64,000 bases of DNA from Micromussa lordhowensis (lineage: Eukaryota; Cnidaria; Anthozoa; Scleractinia; Lobophylliidae): contig OZ026605.1 of assembly GCA_964020085.1 (NCBI GenBank), positions 28,512,098 to 28,576,097 of the forward strand, in the 5' to 3' direction. Numbering within the stretch: the stretch's first letter is position 1; each line of letters begins with the position of its first letter. The notes under the pieces were generated by a model. The model worked only from the letters and a program-made list of their open reading frames with translations, made no database searches and was not told where the DNA came from. Shown piece after piece: positions 47,772-57,528 of this stretch. The position numbers were made by a program, and so were the translations under genes.

Positions 47772-48663
47772 GATTGCCTCAGTCATTTTCTTCATTCGTT
47801 TATGTTGTTTACGGTCATCATAAACACCCAAGATAGAGAGAATTTAACCATACACATAGCCTCAGTCATTATTTTTTTCATGAACATTGCCTAAGTCATC
47901 ACTTTTTTTCCCGCCGGCCCTGGAAGCTCAAGATGTGTCCGCGCGGGAGAAGAAAACAGCACAAACACGTGTATTCAAGCTTTCCCTTTCTTCTTGCTGA
48001 AACACGGTGAGCCTCAATCAAATTAACGAGGCCAACGTCGCGTACGCTGAGTTTACGCTTTTGTGGAACAACCATTGTCGAAACAGCTGCCATGACATGG
48101 AGTGTTACAGAGAGTAAAACCGATGATACTTAATTCAACACCTTACAACAAGTTCTTTTTTTTTCACTAATACTTTCTTCTTCTTTTTCTTCTTACTTTT
48201 CCTTCCATCCCCTTTGACTTTCTTCGATCCCCTATAGACTGAATGGTTTGCCTCACGTAGTAATGGCAGAGAGAGATTTCGCACCAACCAAGGTCGCACC
48301 CTCTCTCCTCCGCAGAGGTTCAAACGTTCGTTATATAAATCCACTATGCGAAGTGTTCGCATTCGTAAAGTCGAATGTATCGACCTGGCGCAGAACCTCT
48401 GCCAGATATATGTCGATTTCTCGTACATCCTTGCCGTTTTCTCGTACATCGATAAATTTCTCAGCTTTGGCTTCATTTGACAGCTTGAAACTCACAGAAA
48501 CTCATTGCTAATTATGTCGCTACAGTTTGCATTAGTATTTTTTCTGCGATCTAATTTCATATTTTCCAAGGAAAGAAGCAAAACTGTTTTACTTCGAAGG
48601 CCCCGCTGAAACCCGTGAGGGGTAGTCTTGCATGTCCTCTTTTTCTCTTGGAAAAACAATAAT

Positions 48664-48718
48664 ATGGCGAACGATTCGGATCAGCTGGACTGTCCTCTTC
48701 AAGAGCTCTCTCTTGAAG
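48664..48718 (+). CDS. Possible first coding exon of an unidentified gene
   Basis: ATG at 48664 in an AATATGGCG context opens 18 codons (MANDSDQLDCPLQELSLE) and meets a good donor, GAAG|GTAAAT, at 48719. The acidic, non-repetitive start looks like a real N-terminus, but no downstream exon was found in the window and the protein is not recognised. It could equally be chance. Confidence 0.25.
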
Positions 48719-49103
48719 GTAAATCTCAACTTAAATAAATTAAAATCTTCCAATCTATATATCTTGTATTTATTTTTCCTATTATTTGCAAACGTTGAAT
48801 TTGGAGCTTCTGTAAAAATCCTGTTAATAAAACGAACTAAACAAAAGGATAAGCTTGATCATCGTTTGGTTCTCACCACTGAAGTATTGTTATCTACATC
48901 TACATCTATATATGTAATCTGCAAAGGGATTTGCCCATCACCGCAGATGTAAAAGAGAAAAAATTACTTTCCTTTAAACAAATGTATGCTAAGATTAAGC
49001 TCAATTGAAGACTTGAGCTTCGATTTCACAACGATTTCACGAAGAAAATTGTTCAGTTCGCCGAGCAGACAAACATAAAAAAACTTACTTGTTCTTGTCT
49101 CTT

Positions 49104-49316
49104 TTAAGACTGAATTGCGATCTTGTTCAGAGTTTCACTAGCCATGAGTTTCCTGAGCACATTTTTTCTCCGCTTTATTTCTTCATCACCACTTACACGA
49201 TCTTGAGAATGTTGAATTCGATAGTGATGGCTCAACCCCTCGGAGGTAAACAAAAGACGCTTAGGAAAACAGTTTTCATGAAAGCAACAGACTTTTCCCG
49301 ATTTCCATGCATTCAA
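49104..49316 (-). CDS. Possible terminal exon with a C2H2-like zinc-finger pattern
   Basis: The minus-strand frame has C-x4-C...F-x4-L-x2-H-x4-H (CFHENC ... FTSEGLSHHYRIQH) followed by a basic helical tail (EEIKRRKNVLRKLM) and a stop at 49104. The residue spacing is close to a C2H2 finger. No ATG opens it and the upstream sequence lacks a pyrimidine tract, so splicing into it is doubtful. It may be an exon relic. Confidence 0.25.
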   Translation of the reverse strand: MNAWKSGKVCCFHENCFPKRLLFTSEGLSHHYRIQHSQDRVSGDEEIKRRKNVLRKLMASETLNKIAIQS

Positions 49317-49903
49317 GTATGTTTAAGCTAAACCTTCGACATCACTTAACCTCAAAATCTTGCACGCCATTTTTACTGATACAAGGTACACAAGCCACCC
49401 CTGCGAGTAGCCCACAGAAAATTGCCTACCCCGGCCATCTTGGGCGTGGTATCTGGCAGAGGCTCCTGCGCTTTCCGCCGTCGCCGGTAACCCTGTGCCT
49501 GAAGAAAAACCCTTCCACCTGAAGAAAAACCCTTTGAGCCTCTGTGGAGGAGAGAGGGTCGCACCGTCTGTCGGCTTCGCACCACACTTCAGTTGAGTTC
49601 GCTCCGGCCCCATCCGTCTCCCTACTCTGTCTGCGTATTTGGATGTAAGCGATTCGGAGTCTGCCGGACTCCAATTTCAGGATAACTACTTCTATTGAGA
49701 GTGAAAACAATTAAATATATACTCAGAGAAATATATTATATTACAACAACGTAAATGTGAGAGTAAATGCTGAGGGCGACCTCGAAAAGTTAAGTACGAC
49801 CTCGGACGGTGTGGAGTTTTCCCTCTATCACGCTGAAACACCGGACCTTTAAATTTGGCTTAAATCAAGCAACAGTAAACCACCATTAGCCGTAATACGT
49901 ATG

Positions 49904-49924
49904 GGTTATTGACCAAGCTTGTTC

Positions 49925-49955
<31 letters not shown>

Positions 49956-50115
49956 TTCTTTGCGTGTTTATGGACCGAGACGGAGTCGAGGTCCATAAAC
50001 ACGCAAAAAAAGAACATCTTGACCGAACAAGCTTGGTCAATAAAGGATTTATTATATGGCTTTTGGGGAAATGTTTCTTGCGGGACAAGGCGGGTAGTCC
50101 CGAGCGGGCAAGATG

Positions 50116-50146
<31 letters not shown>

Positions 50147-50198
50147 CAGCGCAGGATTTGATTCATCTTGCCCGCTCGCGGAGCTAGCCATTTAATAA
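49904..50198. mobile_element. Hairpin-plus-TIR element, family B, copy 2 (best preserved)
   Basis: Hairpin from GGTTATTGACCAAGCTTG to CAAGCTTGGTCAATAAA with a GGACCGAGACGGAGTCGAGG turn. Then a segment bounded by TTTATTATATGGCT and AGCCATTTAATAA, containing a second palindrome (GCGGGCAAGATGG..CCATCTTGCCCGC) and GTAGCCAATCACAGCGCAGG. Confidence 0.75.
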
Positions 50199-52628
50199 CT
50201 TTTGATATTGTTGCGTACTCCTACACGCTTTTGTCACGACAAACTTTCCGGCTCAAAAGAGCTGTTTTACGCTGTTATTTCCGCTGGCCTGACGTTTGTT
50301 GCCATTCCCTTTTGATAGAAGCAAGGAAACTACAAAACACGTGGATGAAACGGTGAAAGCACAAAACCAGTATGGGGAAAGACATGGAACGACACCAAAA
50401 ATCAAATAACCTTATTTCATGTCTGATGCTTTTGTTGTTTAACGACATTTATGTTCATTTACGCTAAAAAAGTGAGAAAAAGTCTAGGAACATACATAAA
50501 AAGAAAAATAGAAACAAAACAAGCTTTCCATTAAAGCTTATTACCTGTGAAGGGTTTGTATCCAGCTCGCTCTTGCTTTGACGAATTAAGATCAGAGAGA
50601 ACCAGCAATAACTGAGGATTGTATTTATCTAGTATGTAAGAAACTACTTTCTATGTAAGAAACAAATAGAAAAACAAAGAAATTACCGTTTTACATCACT
50701 CACTCCTGCCTTTGTCTCATTGTAGGAAAATGAAAATGGAAGCTTTGTAGTTTGGGAGGAAAACCTGCACAGTTCATAAAAGAGAACAAATCTGTGCTAA
50801 ACCCCCATGCATTTTTCTGTAGTTCGTATAGTGCGGTCATCTGAGTGTGGGTAAGTTCTGAAAGGAACTGGTGTTGATGACCGACGTCAAACAACAACCT
50901 GACCAGAAGGCATCTTCAGAGTCAATTGGTGGGGGAGGGGAGGGCATAGAAACGTCAGTCACCAACAACAGGTTTTTTGAGAACTACCAAGGTTCAAGCC
51001 TAGGTTCAAAACATTTACTATGAATTGTTATCTCTGTCACTTGTCTGCAAACTAGTGTCGTCTTCTAACTCGGAAGATTATTCTGATAAGGTTCTGACTC
51101 ATGGACCTCGGAAAAAACACCGATCGAGAACTGTTCCAGAACAGAGTGAGCATAATATTCTGCAAAAAACCTGACTTCTGCTATAACGGACGCCTTGGTG
51201 TATTTTAGTTCAATGGCTGAGGTAGGCTCGATTTCCGCCGCTCTCTCGTGTCTGGTCTACCCTCCCCGAGAAGAGAGAGGGGGAGGAGCGCGGGCTCCTT
51301 TCCCGAACAGCGGCTGGTAATCGAGCCCATGGCTGAGAAGGAGCTTCGGAATAATATGGGAGGGATTTCCCGCGCCACAAATTTTCTCTTACTATTTCTT
51401 CTCGATATCAGCAATGCCTCTGGTCTGGACTGAAGGTCCAAAAAAACTTGCAACCTTCCTCCACCCCAGTGGGGTACGTGGCCTTATGGTTAGCGCGCGG
51501 GAGTCCAGATCGAGCGGTCCGGGTTCGAATCATGGCCACTTAACTCTCACAGTGCTTTTGTCCACCGAAGAATACCGGCAAATCAAGAGAATATGAAACC
51601 CTGCGATGGACTAGCATCCGCTGGAATGAACACGTGCGTCCTGCGCAGGAGAAGTTTCCGAATCATAGTGCATACAGTAATATAAAAACAGCCAGGTGAA
51701 GCGAAGCTATGACCGTTATCAACATGTTGACTGTTCGCCTCCAATAGACCAGATTTGCATTCTTGGTATTGGACTGGAAACTAGCAACCTCGTTCCCAGG
51801 GTCTCTCATCTTCTCGCCCCCTGAGAACGAGGTTGAGGAACTAATGCGGGCAGTCTTTTCAAACGCAGATTGCATTTATCTTTTTTTGATGATATTCCCC
51901 TGCATGCGTCTCCATTGCAAGCTAGTTCCAGCTCAATACCGGGCATACTCGGAATATGATCCATTATATAGCCTTCAGTTTCTTATCTGAGTATAACGGC
52001 TAAATATAGCGACCTGGAACAAAACAAGGGAATAGTGTTGTGACCATGCCAACGCTTATTGTTACACACATTGAGTTCAGGAGGTATTTTCTTTTTTTTT
52101 CTCTTTCAAGGTTATACTAAGAAAGTGTAGTAAGAAGACATGATTGATCATCGCAGTTATACACACGGCTTAAGCAGTTGCGAAATAGACAATAGCGATT
52201 ATATTACAGGAATGGCTCCCACCTCCGAATGCACTGGGAACGAGTATGGTTGGCTATTTATAGCAGCCCGGTTAGTCTACGTTTTACTCAGGTTAGCCTA
52301 CTTTTCACTCAGTTTAGCGTACTGTTCCCTCTGGCTAGCCTAACTAGCGTTCCGGTTAGCCTACAGAGTGCTCCGGTTAGCCTACTCGATTAGCTCTTAG
52401 CATTTGTAATGGTAACACGATATATTCTTAAAAGAAGTCACTTCTCAGTAGCCAGCTCCCTGGTGGTGTAGTGGTCATGAGACTCGCTAATGACCCAAAT
52501 GACCCGGGGTTTATTCTGGCTCACGCCTTTTGAAATTGTCTTTTTCTTTTTTTCCTTATTTAGAGAAAAAGTCTTCGAAGCCATTCCTGCAATTGACGCC
52601 ATGTAAAATAGACCAACTTCGATATATA
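50199..52628. other. Interval without a supported gene, several repeats
   Basis: Contains a segment near 51288-51330 shared with 16940-16990, a truncated family 1 SINE at 51471-51620 (TGGTTAGCGCGCGGG..GGTTCGAATCATGGCC, later TGCGATGGACTAGCATCC), a GGTTAGCCT minisatellite at 52269-52392, and a tRNA-like head near 52458-52525 (TGGTGGTGTAGTGGTCA). No coding sequence is supported. Confidence 0.45.
52269..52392. repeat. Degenerate minisatellite with GGTTAGCCTAC core
   Basis: Five or more irregular units of 20-25 bp contain GGTTAG(C/T)CTAC. The core resembles the complement of the tandem units inside the 2878 foldback element (AGGTTAGCCTG). Confidence 0.65.
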
Positions 52629-52752
52629 TGGGTTATTGACCAAGTGTGAGGTCAAGATGGCTGGATATTGGCCGAGCGAGTTCTTTTCCCGAGCGGGCAA
52701 GATAGCTCCATCTTGCCCGCTCCGGTAGCCAATCACAGCGCAGGATTTGATA
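52629..52752. mobile_element. Hairpin-plus-TIR element, family B, copy 3, internally deleted
   Basis: Begins GGGTTATTGACCAAGTGTG..GGTCAAGATGGCTGGATATT, as in copy 2, then jumps from GTTCTTTTCCC to GAGCGGGCAAGATAGC. The second hairpin arm is missing. Ends with GTAGCCAATCACAGCGCAGG. Confidence 0.7.
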
Positions 52753-52864
52753 GCCCTCAGAACGAGGCTCTGGGAACAAACCCCACAAACTTTATAGTTA
52801 TTCCCCAGAGCCTCTCGTACTGAGAGTTTTCTATTTTAATATATCGAAATTGGTCAATTAATTA

Positions 52865-52953
52865 AGCCTGAAAAAAATTCAGGCCTGAACGGGATTCGAA
52901 CCCATGACCTTTGCGATACCGGTGCAGTGTTCTACCGACTGAGCTATCAAGTT
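52865..52953 (-). repeat. tRNA-like SINE/pseudo-tRNA with 3' hairpin, copy 1
   Basis: The minus strand reads TTGATAGCTCAGTCGGTAGA (A box), ...CACCGGTATCGC..., GGTTCGAATCC (B box), then GCCTGAATTTTTTTCAGGC, a hairpin with a T run. Same order as the 58718 copy. The acceptor ends no longer pair well here. It is a tRNA-derived repeat rather than a functional tRNA gene. Confidence 0.6.
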
Positions 52954-53155
52954 CTAATATCACAGCTGCTTAAGTTGTGTGTATACCTGTGATGATTAAT
53001 CAGGTTTAAGAACACTGCTTCAATACTTAGGGTCCATATACACATCGGGAACACATCACAATAAAGGGACCTACAAGGTCTAAACTAAAAAGTCAAATTC
53101 AGACTGGTTTAAACAGTAAACAAACCTGACAGTTTCTTTCAGAGCTTTTTGCTCG

Positions 53156-53342
53156 TGTTGTAATATGATTGAACCTGTGGGGACCCCCCTACGGCGTGGG
53201 GTCCCTGGCATTTTATGGGCCGCCCCGCAGATTAGCGGCCGTGGGAAATTGACATGGAGAACGTGCTGAAAGTTGAACACTTTGATCGTTGAGTTTGTTT
53301 AGTTAATTCATTATTGAGTAGCCTTAGATCCAGCTTACAACA
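53156..53342 (+). repeat. 5' LTR of the Gypsy element
   Basis: Starts TGTTGTAATATGATTG and ends CAGCTTACAACA, 187 bp. It contains a GC-rich inverted stretch (GGGGACCCCCCTACGGCGTG, GGGTCCC), probably an RNA hairpin. Confidence 0.95.
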
Positions 53343-53354
53343 TGGTGTCAGAAG
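53343..53354 (+). promoter_or_regulatory. Primer-binding site
   Basis: TGGTGTCAGAAG starts immediately after the 5' LTR. It complements a tRNA 3' end of the form CTTCTGACA-CCA, as in animal tRNA-Leu (recalled, not searched). Confidence 0.75.
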
Positions 53355-53453
53355 AAATAGGGCAAAGTACGGGCTGAGAACTGTTCAACGTCTTGAACGA
53401 TAAGAAAGAGCGGAGAGTTTACTGTACAAACCTTGGCTGAGTGACAAACCGCG

Positions 53454-56400
53454 ATGGCTGAGCGAGATACGAGAACTCCTGGTCCTTTGGTACTCGACGC
53501 TAATGCAGCGGACAACTGGAGGAAGTTTTTCATGCAGTTTGAAATTTATCTAGTTGCGAAAGGCAAGGATGAAAAACCGGATAAGTTGAAAGTAAACATG
53601 TTACTTAATTGTGCTGGACCTGAAGCGATTGAGGAATACAGTCATTTTGTTTACAATGCTGGAGAAGAGAAGGAAAACTATGCAGATGTATGCAAGAAAT
53701 TTAAGGAACTCTGCGAAGGAGCCAGGAATGTGATATATGAAAGGTTAGTGTTTAATCAGCGTAACCAGAAAGAGGGAGAGAGGATTGATAATTATGTCAG
53801 TGAACTGAAACGGTTGTCGCTAACGTGTGATTTTGGCGATCTGCGAGATTCGCTAATAAGGGATCGAATTGTGGGAGGTGTGCTGTCTGACGAGTTGAGA
53901 GGAGAACTGCTAAAGAAACCTGACCTGACCCTTCAGAAGGCTCATGATTACTGCCGAACCTTTGAGGCAGCAGAATTGCAAAAGTACAAGTTTAGCACAC
54001 CAGCAGGTGCTGGAACTGAACATTCAATAGGAATTCAGCCAGTTAATAAGTTAAACGAACAGGACAAGAAACCCCCTCGTTCCTGTAAGTTTTGTGGTTA
54101 CAAGCACCCATTTACTAAACCATCTCGCTGTCCAGCATTTGGAAAATTGTGTCTTAAGTGTAAACAAAAAGGTCATTTTGCGCAAGTGTGCCCAGCAAAT
54201 GTAAAAGGGGGCTCCCAAGTTGATGTAGTGCAACACACCCAAAGTTCAAGTCAGGAGGTACATACGTATTTTGAATCTATTGAACTTGGAAGTGTTCTGG
54301 ACGCCAGGAAATCCAGAAGGAGCCTGGTAACTATTCAGATTGGAGGACAGGCGGTTGAAATCAAGGCAGACACAGGTGCAGAGGCAACGGTCATTCCATA
54401 TCATCTGTATGAGAAAATTACCAAGAAACCTCTCCAGCAGATTCAGCAACCTTTGAAAGGGTGGCTTGCAACTAAGCCCGTTCATCCGAGAGGCTGTGTA
54501 CGCCTTCCTACTCGGTACAAGAACCGTCAAATGGATTTGCTGTATCTTGTTGTTGATGGAAACTTTACACCCTTACTGGGTTGTGATGCCTGTTTGGATT
54601 TAGAAGTCCTTAAGTTTATGAATCTCCAACTGATTGATTCGCCAGAGCCTGATCGAGCCACACCAAAACCACAGGGAGCATGTGAAGACCAGACTATGTT
54701 CCAAAAAGATTCAGTTTTATGTGGATACCAAGATTGTTTCAGTGACAAACCTGGACAACTTCCAAACAAAGTGCATCTGGAAGTTGATACTTCAGTGCCA
54801 CCAGTTGTACACCCTCCCAGGAAAATTCCAGTTGCTATGTTGGAACCTGCAAGAGAAAAGCTCAAAGAGATGGAAGAAGCTGGTATTATTGTGAAAGAGG
54901 ATGAGCCTACACCTTGGGTTTCATCAATGCTAGTTATTGACAAAAGGAAGGTGAACGATAAAAGAAAGGACACTCCACCTTCAAAGGATGATGTTCGAAT
55001 TTGTATTGACCCCAGAGACCTTAACAAAGCGTTGAAACGTCCCCACTATCCAATGGTTACTGTCGAAGAAGTTGCAAACCGACTTGCAGGTGCTAAGAGT
55101 TTCACTTCACTTGATGCATGCAGTGGATACTGGCAGCTCCCTGTAGATGATGAGAGTTCCAAGCTTTTGACTTTTAACACTCCGTGGGGGCGATATCGAT
55201 TTACAAGACTCCCTTTTGGTATCTCACCAGCCCCTGAACTCTACCAAAGGGAGATGGACAGACTCTTTGCAGGAGTCCCTGTTGAAATTATAGTAGATGA
55301 TTTTCTAGTGCATGGTAAAGACCAAAGTGAAGTTGATGAGAAGATGAGAAGAGTGTTGGAAAGGAGCAGAGAGGTGGGCTTGAAGTTTAACCCCAAGAAA
55401 GTGAAACTCAGAGTTCCAGAAGTGAGCTATGTTGGACACCTATTCTCTGCTGAAGGCTTGAAACCGGATCCTGAGAAGATCAGAGCCATTAATGACATGC
55501 CACCCCCAGTAGATAAAGAAGGTGTCCTTCGCATACTAGGAACTGTCAATTATTTAGACAAGTTCATTGAACACAAGGCTGACATACAAGAGCCCATTTC
55601 ACAACTTACACAGAAAGATGCAGCATTTGTTTGGGAACAACCCCAACAAGAGGCTTTCAACCATCTGAAATCTGTGATCACAAGTGCACCTGCACTAGCT
55701 TATTTTGACAACACCAAGGAAACAGTGCTAAATGTAGATGCAAGTATCAAGGGCCTTGGTGCAGTGATCATGCAGGATGGAAAACCAGTTGCATTTGGAT
55801 CCAAAACTCTCACTTCCTGCGAGAGGAGATATGCAAACATCGAGAGAGAGCTACTGGCAATTGTCTGGGGAGCACAAAAGTTTCACACGTATGTGTATGG
55901 GCGCAGAGTGATCGTAGAAACAGATCACAAACCGCTGGAGTCAATCTTCCGGAAGCCTCTAAATGATGCCCCTCCCAGGCTGCAAAGGATGCTATTGAAA
56001 CTGACTAAGTATGATCTTGATGTACGGTATGTACCTGGTAAGCAGCAGGTGATATCCGACTGTTTAAGCAGGGCTCCAATCAGTGACACTGCGCCAGCCA
56101 CCGAGCCTGAAGATGTGATAGGGATCAATTTGATTGAAGACCTTGGATTTGAAAGCAGCACACTGAAGAGATTTAAGGAGACTTCAAGCAATGATGAGAC
56201 TTCAAGGGTGGTGATGGAGTACGTTCTGAAAGGGTGGCCGTCTGAAAAAGAACAGGTTGATGAGCTTGCTAGAGAGTATTGGAGTTTTAAGGAAGAGCTT
56301 AGCGTCGAGGATGGGTTGCTGTTTAAATCAGACCGAATAGTAGTCCCGAGATCACTGAGGGCTGAAGTGCTAGATGAAATCCATGGAGCACACATGGGAG

Positions 56401-57374
56401 AAAGCAAGAGCCTTAGCTTTGCCAGAGATTATGTCTTCTGGCCTTCAATGACTGCCCAGATTAAAGACAGAGTCAGCTCCTGTTCAATTTGCAATGCTTT
56501 CCGCAACAGGCAACAGAGAGAGTCATTGCATCCACATGACATCCCAGGACTGCCGTGGCAGGTAGTAGGAACTGATTTGTTTGACTATGCAGGCCAAACA
56601 TACCTATTAGTGACTGACTTCTACTCGAAGTACTTTGAAATAGAGTTACTCCGCCAGAACACGGCCCGTTGTGTCATTAACAACTTGAAGAAAATATTTG
56701 CAAGGTTTGGAGTCCCTGATGAGGTTGTAAGTGACAATGGGTCACAGTACAGCAATACCAGGAATCTATTTAGCACCACTCATGAGTTCAAGCAGTTTGC
56801 TGAAGAGTGGGGTTTTCGTCACACTACAAGCTCTCCAGAGTACCCCCAGTCAAACGGAGCAGCAGAAAGGGCTGTGCAGACCGCCAAACGCATTTTCAAG
56901 AAGGCTGCAGCAGACAAAAAAGACCCATTTGAAGGCCTGTTGAAGTATCGCAATACACCTTTTGAAGATATTGGTGTGTCACCTGTACAGTTGCTGATGA
57001 GTCGGCGCACTCGCACAATGATACCAACTCATCGACGTCTCTTATTACCACAGGCAGTGGATCCTGATCAAGTCGTGAAAGCACTTAAACAGCGCCAGTC
57101 TGTTTCTAAGAAGAATTATGACAAACAAGGTAGAGATCTGCCTCAACTTGAGCCTGGAGACAAAGTGCGGATTCGTCCAAACAGAGATAGGGAATGGCGT
57201 AAAGCTGAAGTATTACCGCGATCATACCTACTCCAGGATGAACGAGGGCGTGTCTATAGAAGAAACAGAAAGCAGATAATTTCAGTTCCGAATGATCATC
57301 CAATGCGTCCACAGCTCCATCCAATGGGTCCACAGCTGCATGATCCTTCTTTAAGTTCTCTGATGTCCCCATGA
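53454..57374 (+). CDS. Gag-Pol polyprotein of the Gypsy element, 1306 aa, open
   Basis: Domains in order: Gag (1-about 205); Cys-rich region with a standard CX2CX4HX4C knuckle (233-246) preceded by a second Cys/His cluster (211-226); aspartic protease with DTGAE (306-310); reverse transcriptase with the catalytic VDD at 614-616 and LPFGISPAPE before it; RNase H with Asp762, Glu798, Asp824 and Asp869; integrase with His977/His980/Cys1010/Cys1013 zinc site and core Asp1041, Asp1094, Glu1138. No internal stop. ATG 53454 is the first in frame after the primer site. The last residues are a short Pro/His repeat (two near-identical MRPQLHP/MGPQLHD units). The conserved tail expected after integrase is in another frame (next entry). 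All visible catalytic residues are kept, so it may be active or only recently silenced. Confidence 0.95.
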   Translation: MAERDTRTPGPLVLDANAADNWRKFFMQFEIYLVAKGKDEKPDKLKVNMLLNCAGPEAIEEYSHFVYNAGEEKENYADVCKKFKELCEGARNVIYERLVFNQRNQKEGERIDNYVSELKRLSLTCDFGDLRDSLIRDRIVGGVLSDELRGELLKKPDLTLQKAHDYCRTFEAAELQKYKFSTPAGAGTEHSIGIQPVNKLNEQDKKPPRSCKFCGYKHPFTKPSRCPAFGKLCLKCKQKGHFAQVCPANVKGGSQVDVVQHTQSSSQEVHTYFESIELGSVLDARKSRRSLVTIQIGGQAVEIKADTGAEATVIPYHLYEKITKKPLQQIQQPLKGWLATKPVHPRGCVRLPTRYKNRQMDLLYLVVDGNFTPLLGCDACLDLEVLKFMNLQLIDSPEPDRATPKPQGACEDQTMFQKDSVLCGYQDCFSDKPGQLPNKVHLEVDTSVPPVVHPPRKIPVAMLEPAREKLKEMEEAGIIVKEDEPTPWVSSMLVIDKRKVNDKRKDTPPSKDDVRICIDPRDLNKALKRPHYPMVTVEEVANRLAGAKSFTSLDACSGYWQLPVDDESSKLLTFNTPWGRYRFTRLPFGISPAPELYQREMDRLFAGVPVEIIVDDFLVHGKDQSEVDEKMRRVLERSREVGLKFNPKKVKLRVPEVSYVGHLFSAEGLKPDPEKIRAINDMPPPVDKEGVLRILGTVNYLDKFIEHKADIQEPISQLTQKDAAFVWEQPQQEAFNHLKSVITSAPALAYFDNTKETVLNVDASIKGLGAVIMQDGKPVAFGSKTLTSCERRYANIERELLAIVWGAQKFHTYVYGRRVIVETDHKPLESIFRKPLNDAPPRLQRMLLKLTKYDLDVRYVPGKQQVISDCLSRAPISDTAPATEPEDVIGINLIEDLGFESSTLKRFKETSSNDETSRVVMEYVLKGWPSEKEQVDELAREYWSFKEELSVEDGLLFKSDRIVVPRSLRAEVLDEIHGAHMGESKSLSFARDYVFWPSMTAQIKDRVSSCSICNAFRNRQQRESLHPHDIPGLPWQVVGTDLFDYAGQTYLLVTDFYSKYFEIELLRQNTARCVINNLKKIFARFGVPDEVVSDNGSQYSNTRNLFSTTHEFKQFAEEWGFRHTTSSPEYPQSNGAAERAVQTAKRIFKKAAADKKDPFEGLLKYRNTPFEDIGVSPVQLLMSRRTRTMIPTHRRLLLPQAVDPDQVVKALKQRQSVSKKNYDKQGRDLPQLEPGDKVRIRPNRDREWRKAEVLPRSYLLQDERGRVYRRNRKQIISVPNDHPMRPQLHPMGPQLHDPSLSSLMSP

Positions 57375-57520
57375 GTCCATCGTCACCGACAACTGAGAAG
57401 CAAGCACCAGGACAAATAGAACTAGCAGGACGGCCAGCAGGAAATGAGGAACACTCACCGATTGTAACCAGATGTGGACGGCAAGTTAGAAAGCCACAAA
57501 GGCTCATTGAATCCTTATAG
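57371..57520 (+). CDS. Out-of-frame C-terminal tail of the Gypsy Pol frame
   Basis: A 49-codon frame opens with an ATG that overlaps the Gag-Pol stop (ATGA, 57371-57374) and ends at TAG 57518. Its end, VTRCGRQVRKPQRLIESL, matches the basic R-x-GR-x-x-KP-x-RLI tail usually at the C-terminus of related Pol proteins. So either the polyprotein lost its tail through a shift near 57300-57370, or the tail is made by frameshifting or reinitiation. I favour the former. Confidence 0.5.
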   Translation: MSPSSPTTEKQAPGQIELAGRPAGNEEHSPIVTRCGRQVRKPQRLIESL

Positions 57521-57528
57521 GAGGGAGA
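57519..57528 (+). promoter_or_regulatory. Polypurine tract
   Basis: AGGAGGGAGA lies directly before the 3' LTR, in the position of the plus-strand primer. Confidence 0.8.

Larger units (their letters stand above)
47772..49903. other. Repeat-rich interval with two weak exon candidates
   Basis: No confident gene. Two weak candidates are listed separately (48664-48718 plus, 49104-49316 minus). Segments near 48210-48300, 49560-49620 and 58870-58990 share words such as CTTCGATCCCC, TTTCGCAC and TTCGCTCC and may be diverged copies of one repeat. Confidence 0.35.

Noticed and set aside
48135..48476. 113-aa minus-strand frame with Lys-rich end
   Set aside because: The Lys run is a simple T/C-rich tract read in reverse, and the region resembles a dispersed repeat near 58870.
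49323..49710. Three overlapping minus-strand frames
   Set aside because: Overlapping in different frames over GC-rich repeat DNA that recurs elsewhere; none shows a domain.
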